64,000 nt of DNA from Verticillium longisporum (Eukaryota; Ascomycota; Sordariomycetes; Glomerellales; Plectosphaerellaceae), in assembly GCA_019188255.1 (NCBI GenBank), contig JAETXT010000001.1:3844001-3908000 (forward strand). The letters are read 5' to 3'. Every line of letters starts with the position of its first letter. The stretch's first letter is position 1. Shown piece by piece: positions 57,148 through 64,000 of this stretch. A program made the translations under genes and the position numbers. Under the pieces are notes generated by a model, which saw only the letters and a program-made list of their open reading frames with translations, was not told the origin of the DNA and searched no databases.

Positions 57148-57467
57148 TCGAGCTCGATACTTCAGGGATGGTCAGTAGAGTGGCATGGTCTCTGCACAGC
57201 GGAAACGCAGATTTTTCTTGTTGAATAGATGGTCTTGAATCAATTTCTCCGAAAGCATAAGACGGCAACATTGGGAGGACGTAGGAGGAAAGTGACGCGG
57301 TGTCTTGATCCTCTATGGGTGTTCTGAAAGGGTCAGTAGAGAGCAGACTCCCAGGAAACCAGCAAAAAAGTAAGCGTCAATCAAATTATCACAACTAAGC
57401 GGGATGACAGTGGTACGGAGGGATGAGCTGCAAAATATCAAAAGAGTAATCTGAAGGAACAGTGTTT
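57148..57467. other. 3' flank of the acyltransferase gene
   Basis: AT-richer spacer up to the tRNA. No feature is recognised. Confidence 0.5.
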
Positions 57468-57546
57468 GCGCCGTACGTGAATCGAACACGTCTCTCATGC
57501 TAACGCTGATGGAAGGCAGGAATCATAACCACTAGACCAACGGCGC
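57468..57546 (-). tRNA. tRNA-Gly (UCC), with an 8-base intron
   Basis: Read on the minus strand this folds as a cloverleaf: acceptor stem GCGCCGT/ACGGCGC (7 perfect pairs), D-arm with TAGTGGTTAT loop, anticodon stem CCTGC/GCATG (one mismatch), loop CTTCCA interrupted after position 37 by TCAGCGTT, a 4-base variable loop, and T-arm ACGTG-TTCGATT-CACGT. Removing the 8 bases leaves 71, a normal size for tRNA-Gly. The anticodon read from the loop is TCC. The mismatch and the very short intron leave some doubt about the exact isotype. Confidence 0.68.
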
Positions 57547-58181
57547 TTGTTGTTGAAGACTGTCACTAACCAACAAATCATAACCTACGTGCAGTGTAGA
57601 CGTGACTTGTAATATGACCTGGGATATGGATCATCCTTTGTGTCAAACAGACGTTTCTTAGAACTCGTATTGCCTTCTTTTCTTCTGTAAAACGATTCAT
57701 TTGCGCTGACAGGGTGTGCAGCGCAAGTGATCAATTCTCGTTACTGCAAGGGGTAATGGCTACGAACTAAGTATTGGATGACATGTCAATTTACCTCGAA
57801 TGAATTCCACAGTCGCGATTTAAGCACCTTTCATTCAGGTCGGCGTGACGTACGTCTCTGTCTGGTTATTTTCAACCGTATTCTGTAGTAAAGAGCTCTT
57901 CCTCCATAACGGGCAGTCATATCAGCGACTAGAAAAAAGCCATCTTCAGTGATCAGGCCGGCGCTCGTCTTCCTCGTCACTCTGCAGAATGAAATTCCAC
58001 GTAAAGCAAAGTACACACATAAAGCAAACGCGAGGCGTGCCGACGCTCAAGCACCTCACTGCCTCACACGACTGCACGCCCATAGACACATGCATTCTCT
58101 AGATAGTCTCTCCCACCCGACACGCCTCCCAACTCACCAGATCAGTCACAGCCCCGAAACGAGGGAAAGCACCGCTCTCTG
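57547..58181. other. Intergenic region between tRNA and a minus-strand gene
   Basis: This 635-base stretch, relatively AT-rich, includes the tRNA's 5' flank on the minus strand. No coding feature is seen. Confidence 0.5.
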
Positions 58182-59680
58182 CTAGAACCACCGCCCCGCG
58201 ACAAACCCAACCGCGAACCCGACACCGAGCACTACGGCAACCACGCTCGTCGTCCCCTTGGCCCCCAAGCCCGACACGTCATGCCCCAACCCATCGATCC
58301 AGCGCCTCCGCAGCCTCAGCACTCCGATCCTCATGAAGAACATCTCTTGCACGTCCACCGCGCTGCCCTGCGCCGGCATCCCCAGCTCAGTCGAGCTCCT
58401 CTTCTTCGGCGTCTTGGACTCGACACTTTTACTGCCTATCAGCGCGTCAGCACCAGATCTAGAAAGCAGGATGCGAGCACAAGGTTGGGCAGAACACCAA
58501 AACGAGGTTCAATCGAGGAACGACAAAAGGGCACCAAGTGAGAAGGAAAGACACATGACATGAAGAAAAGAAGGAAAAGGAAAAAGGGACGGAGAAAAAC
58601 TCACAGAAGCGTCAGGCTGACATCACCCTGCAACCTCGCCTTCAGCTCGAGCTCGACATCCAAGTTCAGCCCCAGCTGCAGCCTGACCGGCTTCGTCTCG
58701 GCCAGTCGCGGCATGATGCCCGGGCCCTGAAGGCCGGCCTGCCCCTTGGCGGCGAGGGCCTTGTTGTTGTTGCGCGACCGGCGGCGGCGGCGACCGCGCG
58801 AGTCGACGCTGCTGGCGGCGTCCGAAGCCGAGTCGTCGAGCTGCCGGCGGAGGTCAGCGAGGAGATCCTCCTTGGAGGAGGCCGCGGGACGACCTCCGCC
58901 GCCCGCGCCGGCTTGGAAGAGGCCGGAGGGGGGCAGGGGGGGCGAGGAGGTGGATACCTTGGGCATGGTGGGGTTGACGGAGGCCATGTTTGGTGCTGGG
59001 CGTTTGCGGAGCGTGGGGTGATGGGCTTGTACGTTGCCGCGGTCTGCGTCGTCGTGGTAGGAGGGCGGAGGAGAGAGCGGGGTCTTGGGTTGGGAGAAGG
59101 TGACGGTCGTCAGAGACTGGATGAAGGTCTTTGTTGAGGACTCGTAAAGAACGGGCGGCTTTCGCTTGCGCGAGAGGCGAACGAGGCGGAGCGGCTTCGG
59201 TTGGGGGACTGAAGGAGGTGGGTGGAAGCCTTTGGTGGGCTTGCCGGTTGCCGGATAGTACGGGGGCGGCTGGACGAGATAGGAGCCGGCGGTAGGGACA
59301 GAGCGCGGGACCGAACGTGGGGCGGAGGCTGTCTGTTGCTGTTGCTGTGACGGCGGTGGTGGTGCAGATCCTGAGACGGCTTGAAGCTCAAAGGTCTTCT
59401 CACTGAGTTCGGGGCCGGTGTAATTCGGAAGGGTGCGGTCAACGGGTCCGTCGTTGGTTTTCTGGTCTGGTGTGACGGGGAAGACTGCAAAGCAAAAGCA
59501 CAGAGAACTGAGAAGTGACTGATCCACGCCGGCACTGCTGGCGATAAGGCGAGAGAAAGAAGGGAAGCGCGCTGCCGGAGGCGGAAGAGACTCCAGAGCC
59601 TGGATGTGTGTGTGAGTGAAGGGATTGCGAAGAGAACCAGTCTGCCTGAAGAGAGACAAAAGAGATGAGACGAAGAGCAT
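58182..59680 (-). CDS. Conserved fungal protein of unknown function with a C-terminal membrane segment
   Basis: Exon 1 (59680-58605) and exon 2 (58431-58182) join across a GTGAGT-GGCAG intron as LTLL|KSVESK and sum to 441 residues. The N-terminal 250 residues are Pro/Ser/Gln-rich. A basic run (GRRRRRSRNNNK) precedes the strongly patterned segment LQLGLNLDVELELKARLQGDV, an alternating amphipathic stretch. Exon 2 adds a basic linker and ends in a hydrophobic segment (TTSVVAVVLGVGFAVGFVAG) followed by RWF, so the protein could be tail-anchored in a membrane. The first ATG in the frame is 59680, but an acceptor-like TTTGCAG at about 59486 means the true N-terminus may be shorter. No enzymatic motif is seen and the function is unknown. 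Confidence 0.68.
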
Positions 59681-60720
59681 TAGATACTGCCCTATATACT
59701 CGCCGTATCACAACCTTCACATCGCCATCTAAGCACACCATGCTGCCGTCAACTTACAGGACGATGCATCACGTGATGACAGCCGTAGGGTCAGGGGTGC
59801 TTTGACATGGCATCTCAAGCGACCCTTCTACTGAAAACATACGATGATCTCAACCCCTGAAACAGCGATGCAACCTCACGACTCTCCTGCCCCCCAGCGT
59901 ATCAAACAGGCCGAGATTTGCGATGGCCACTCCATCTGACCACAAATTCTGGCATCTACCCAGAACGGACGACACTGGCCTGATTAAGTCGTCTCTATCC
60001 TCGAGGGGCCCAAGCATCGTGAATGATTCTTCGGCAGCAGTCTAACCATGTTACAGAGTCCGTGGTTTTGCAGCATACTGCTCCATGCCTGATGCAACGG
60101 AGCAACGCAGTGCTCAATGTCCAGGCCTGTGAGAGGGCATCGTAAGCTACGTACATTCCAGCACTGTTCTTCTGAAAAGGGAATACTGCGACAGACCGGT
60201 TGAACGGGTCGTATTAAGGTAGTAAACTTCATGTATCTTACCATGGGAAATCCTTCATTCATGGCAGGTCGGCGGTCCCTTTTGGAAACCAAAGAAATGA
60301 ACATCCCCATATCCTTACAACGCCATGCTCCACAGAAAGTCGAAGCCTTACGCCACTTGCCACCTGCCTGCCGCAAGCCGAGTTAGGACAGCGTGCCGTA
60401 TGCGCTGCTCCAGGGGTATAGACGAGAGACCCGACATGCATGGCAGTGATTGCCAAATTGACCTCTCCGATCATGTTCTAGACCCCCGTTTGTCGACCCT
60501 TTGCTCAACAGACAGACCATTGCCCCAACACGAAGCATACCATGCAAGACTCCGAAACCAACCTCGTCGAGGAAACGAAAATCAAATCACAAACGCCGAC
60601 GCCATTCATAAGACAGGAAGCCAGCCGCCCAAGCTTTTTCCTGACGCAACACCCCCACAACACGTGAGGAAGATGAGATCGTTCGTTGTTCAGATGGCCA
60701 ACCCCAGAAGACGGCCCCAT
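59681..60720. other. Intergenic region
   Basis: About 1 kb between the promoter of the 58182-59680 gene and the stop of the bHLH gene. Short overlapping frames only; no supported feature. Confidence 0.5.
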
Positions 60721-61978
60721 TCATGCGCTGAGGAGGTCCCGCACCGACATGCCACGCCCCGTGCCCTGGCTTTCCGTCACACTGCTGCGACCAAGTCCGC
60801 TTCCGTTAGTGCCCCGACGGTCGCTATTAAGCATGAGCAGGGCTGCCGTCGCCTCCTGATCCAGGTCGCGGTGCTCCCTTTGCGGCGCAAGGGCGGGGCT
60901 CGTCAGCGCCGATGGTGGCTGCGAGGGTCCACCCGCGCGACCGTAGTCGTATATTTGGGGGCCGAACGCCGGTGATGTGGTGGCCGAGGAGGCGCTGTAG
61001 CTGTAGTGCCTGTGGTCGGTAGACGTGGACGAGTACGAGTGGTTTCGGTTCCTCGCGTCTTCGGCTAGCAGGGCAGGCGACACGGACGGTTGATGCGAGC
61101 GGGACGGCTGGGCAGCAAATGGAGGCGACGCGGCTTCGGAGCCGGTCATTTCAACATCGCCGGAAGGGTCCTCACGGTACGTTGGGGCAAATTGGGGGAT
61201 GGATGCCCACAAGTCACGGCCACCTTCGGTAGGCGTCTGCATATCGGGCGCCTCTCGTTGCTCCTTGAGCTTGGACACACAGTCCTCGAGATATCTGACA
61301 TACTCAATGGAAGCCTGGTGATCGGCATGTCAGTTGGAGAGCTCGCCAGCCTCGTCGCTTATTAGCGTGTGGGACTGACCTGGAGAATGGCCAACTTGTG
61401 CATCTCGCCCGTACACGCCGGGATCATGCCCTTCAGCACGGCAAACTCCTCATTCATCTTGGACCTCCGACGGCGCTCGATCAGGCTGTGTGCCGTCTTT
61501 CTCGCAATCTTCCGCCCAGCTGCGCTCGTCGCAGACGGCTGCTTCTTCTTCGATGCTGACGCCGCAGTCCCATTTGATGCTGCAGCCTTTGAAGCTGTGG
61601 TGTTTTCGGCGGATGGTGAATCCTCTTCGGGCTCCTCCTGCTTCGGTTTCATCTGGATGATCTTTCGTGACCTAGTCGGTGGTGGGGGTAGTGTGAAGGC
61701 CTCCTTGGCGGCGGGTTTTTGAGCTGTCGAAGATGCACGGCGCCGCGACTTGACGGCCTCGGCGACCTGCATAGGATAGGAAGCCCGGCCAGACGAAACA
61801 GGCGGTAAACTGGGCGGCGAAGTCCTCATGTCGGTGGGGGAGATGCTAGAGGGGTCACGAGCGATGGGGGGGGCGGCAGCTCAAACGCCAGCTGGAGAGA
61901 CGCCAGCTTTTTTGTGCCGTCCTTGCCCTCAATGTCGGTGGAGGAGGCTGGTGTCGGGGGAAGCGCCGGGCGCGGCAT
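60721..61978 (-). CDS. bHLH transcription factor, Pho4/NUC-1-like (one apparent frame break)
   Basis: Exon 1 (61978-61380) and exon 2 (61314-60721) join as KLAILQ|ASIEYVRYLE. One base must be added for continuity, giving 397 residues. The protein starts MPRPALPPTPASS. After a Pro/Ser-rich part comes the bHLH domain: basic region RKTAHSLIERRRRSKMNEEF, helix 1 FAVLKGMIPAC, a short loop, and helix 2 HKLAILQASIEYVRYLEDCV. The H-x3-E-x2-R signature predicts binding to a CACGTG-type E-box. The rest is Ser/Pro/Tyr-rich and ends MSVRDLLSA. The closest resemblance is to the phosphate regulators Pho4/NUC-1, but the protein is shorter than NUC-1. The break is at the eight-G run 61866-61873, where nine would join FELPPPP to IARDPSSISPTDMRTS. 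The intron splits helix 2. Confidence 0.87.
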
Positions 61979-63082
61979 CTTGGTGGTGTTGCTGAAGTTG
62001 CCGTGTTGCGGTGCAGCAACACGAGGGACGTAGGTGGTTGAGGAATATGCCAAGAGATATGGCCAAGAAAGAACCAGGAATCACGTTTCTCGACGACAGC
62101 TTGGTCGGATGGGACTGGGGGTCGACACGATGTTGTAGGCGACCAGAGACGGTGATTTCGGACACCCTAGCAGCTCAAACGAAAAGAGACAGGGACAGAA
62201 AGAAGGACCAGCATGAGATCAAGAAGACGCCGGGGACAGAAACCACCCCGGGGGGAGGGACGTCAAGATAGACCCCAGAGGCCCGAGGCGGACTGCCCAG
62301 GGCCACCACCGAGACGCATGCTCAGGCACGAGCACGCACGCACCGCACTCAAGGCCATTTACCCCCCTCAACGGATGGCCCAGACATGGTCCGGCGGCGA
62401 TCTGCTTTGGTCGCCCATCAGGAAGGCACGCGACAACCTCCCACAACCAATCCCCAGCCCACACACCTCGACCGGGCTGCCAAAAACGACCATCAACCTC
62501 GCACGCGGGTCGGACCAATCAGGAGCCACGACCCGAGCACATGGGCTGCCCTGGAGCATCGATATGGTTCAAACGCAGTGCGCACCGCCCCCTCCTCCCG
62601 CACCCTGTCCCCGGGAGGGGAGCAGCGGCCGTCGAGAGGTTTGAGCATGTGCTCGATGGGCTTGTCCGGTTAGGGTCGTTTGGGCGGCATTGACTCGTTC
62701 GAGGGGGAGAGCACTTGCCCTCGTGGGCGGGAATTGGGGTCTGCTTGGCGGATTGGAGGGTCTCGGATCGTGCACGCCGCTAGGATGGGTGATCTAGAGA
62801 GGATGTCGTGTGATGACTCGTGTTGACGTGATAGGCTTCGTCGTATCGACGGTCGTCTTGATTGAATTGTTCCTGTTGCTGAGAAGAGCTCATGATGATG
62901 ATTTGATGGAGTTGTGTTGAATTAGGGAAGGTGCGCTAGACGCGATAAATGGGGCCCCAAGAAGCTTGAAGGCTTCGATTGGAGCGATTGTCCAATGAGG
63001 AAACCCTCTCGTGCCCAGACCCCCAAATGCGGACTGGCGGCCTTGGATGACCCTGATGGATGGACAGGGGAAAAGGGAAAGG

Positions 63083-63158
63083 GTAAGGCAAGGCAAGGGC
63101 AAGGGAGGGCAAGGCAAGGGCAAGGCAAGGGCAAGGGAGGGCAAGGCAAGGGCAAGGG
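63083..63158. repeat. GGCAAGGCAAGGGCAAGGGA minisatellite-like repeat
   Basis: The phrase AGGCAAGGGCAAGGGAGGGC is repeated about three to four times with small variations, strongly purine-rich on the plus strand. It could form triplex or G-rich structures, but no function is visible. Confidence 0.75.
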
Positions 63159-63354
63159 ACGGGGAGGCCGCCAAGACTTGTTCTGGCAGGTGGGATGGGC
63201 ACGCAAATGAGGCAGGGACAAGGGAAAGCAGATAACTGTAGGGACGAAGAAGGGCAGCAAAGAGTGAGAGCCATTTTGGATGAACACGTCAATGAAGCTC
63301 GTTGTTGTATGGCCCCTTCTCCCGGCTTCCATCGAAACTCATCATCACCACCAT

Positions 63355-63394
63355 CCATGAATCCCCATCACATTCCATGAATCCCCATCACATT
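63355..63394. repeat. Perfect 20-bp tandem duplication
   Basis: CCATGAATCCCCATCACATT occurs twice head-to-tail at 63355-63374 and 63375-63394, about 200 bases past the stop of the P5C dehydrogenase gene. Confidence 0.9.
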
Positions 63395-63589
63395 TTGAGG
63401 GTTACGGCACCGACTGCACACACCATAGGTAAACAGCATTGGTATCAATTGAGAGCTGACGCTCCAGGCAATCTCGGATCGTCCCATCCAGTACAAGTAA
63501 AATCCAATCGTAGCCCTGTCCGGGGCTGATAGCGCCATCCATACAAATCTCATCACCGCTTACATGGCTTTTTCGACGTGGCCCCGACT

Positions 63590-64000
63590 CTACGCTTCGT
63601 TGCTGGGGTATTCCACCTGCGTCGTCGCCACAAACTCTTCCTTAATGCTGCGCATGTTGACAAACCGTCCCATGAGGGCCGCGCTGCCCGCCTTGTCGTT
63701 GGTTCCGCTCGCGCGGCTGCCGCCAAACGGCTGCTGTCCGACCACGGCACCCGTGCTCTTGCAGTTGATGTAGAAGTTGCCTGCCGAGTTGCGCAGCTTC
63801 TCCTCGGCGAACCGAATCGCCTCACGGTCCGACGCGAAAACGGATCCCGTCAAGCCGTACTCGCCCGTCGAATCGACAAGGTCGCACGTCTCCGAGAAGG
63901 CCTGCGTCGCGTTGACGCTGTCGTCATACACGTGCACCACCAGCACCGGGCCAAACAGCTCCGTGCTCATGAGCTTGTGCGCCTTGTTCGTCGTTGCGTA
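63590..64000 (-). CDS. put2: Delta-1-pyrroline-5-carboxylate dehydrogenase, C-terminal part (runs off the window)
   Basis: Only the last 136 codons are in the window; the gene continues beyond position 64000. Visible motifs are LFGPVLVVHVYDD, GEYGLTGSVFASDREAI, NSAGNFYINCKSTGAVVG, QQPFGGSRASGTNDKAG and the ending TTQVEYPSNEA. These match the C-terminal aldehyde dehydrogenase fold of the fungal Put2 family. The enzyme oxidises glutamate semialdehyde (P5C) to glutamate with NAD+ in the mitochondrial matrix, the second step of proline catabolism. The catalytic cysteine lies upstream, outside the window. Confidence 0.93.
   Translation of the reverse strand, partial: YATTNKAHKLMSTELFGPVLVVHVYDDSVNATQAFSETCDLVDSTGEYGLTGSVFASDREAIRFAEEKLRNSAGNFYINCKSTGAVVGQQPFGGSRASGTNDKAGSAALMGRFVNMRSIKEEFVATTQVEYPSNEA

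Larger units (their letters stand above)
61979..63589. other. Intergenic region upstream of the bHLH gene
   Basis: About 1.6 kb that should include the bHLH promoter and, at the far end, the 3' flank of the P5C dehydrogenase gene. It contains the repeats at 63083-63158 and 63355-63394. No gene is supported. Confidence 0.5.

Overview
This is a window of filamentous fungal nuclear DNA (Ascomycota, Pezizomycotina, most likely Sordariomycetes and plausibly Hypocreales). The evidence is: short GT-AG introns of about 50-180 bases with CTGAC/CTAAC-like branch sites, GC-rich coding sequence, CFEM and Crz1-type proteins of filamentous ascomycetes, and intergenic clusters of the palindromic TACCTAGGTA motif. 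No prokaryotic, viral, CRISPR or rRNA feature was seen.

Layout. 1-7.0 kb holds no convincing gene but has one MITE-like inverted-repeat element (3726-4057). 7.0-7.7 kb (-) is a GPI-anchored CFEM protein. 11.8-14.7 kb (-) is a von Willebrand A protein with a cysteine cluster, and 15.2-16.0 kb (-) a small disordered protein with a duplicated basic/tryptophan motif. 16.5-18.5 kb (+) is a seven-exon CorA-like membrane protein. 19.1-25.1 kb (-) is a giant disordered protein built of about 16 tryptophan-glycine/lysine cassettes and Pro-Glu linkers; a probable 5' exon reaches about 25.8 kb. After a 4 kb gap come a DUF7053-like protein (+, 30.1 kb), a damaged medium-chain reductase (-, 30.9-32.0 kb), the calcineurin-responsive factor Crz1 (-, 33.3-35.5 kb), alternative oxidase (-, 39.3-40.5 kb), eIF3j (+, 43.3-44.4 kb), Mdm31 (-, 45.5-47.8 kb), Pno1/Dim2 (+, 48.4-49.5 kb), eIF3d (-, 50.2-52.0 kb), a bZIP factor (-, 52.5-54.0 kb), an sn-acyltransferase (+, 56.2-57.1 kb), a tRNA-Gly with an intron (-, 57.5 kb), an unknown protein with a C-terminal membrane segment (-, 58.2-59.7 kb), a bHLH factor (-, 60.7-62.0 kb), and the 3' end of delta-1-pyrroline-5-carboxylate dehydrogenase (-, from 63.6 kb to the window edge).

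The genes do not form a biosynthetic cluster. The window is a mixed housekeeping and regulatory neighbourhood: translation and ribosome assembly (eIF3j, eIF3d, Pno1), mitochondria (Mdm31, AOX, P5CDH), and stress or nutrient transcription (Crz1, bZIP, bHLH).

Two things deserve attention. First, four single-base reading-frame breaks fall inside otherwise well-conserved genes (two in eIF3d, one in bZIP, one in bHLH), three of them in G/C homopolymers; with a 25-base G run beside a reductase that has lost part of its catalytic domain, this points to consensus errors or, less likely, real lesions. Second, the 6 kb giant protein has an unusual architecture of W-G/lysine cassettes, three acidic Ile-Val motifs, an Arg/Glu-rich helix and a WWRKITG end, which I cannot assign to a characterised protein.

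Exon coordinates were worked out by hand from splice motifs and frame continuity. Where exon lengths sum to a whole number of codons I say so.
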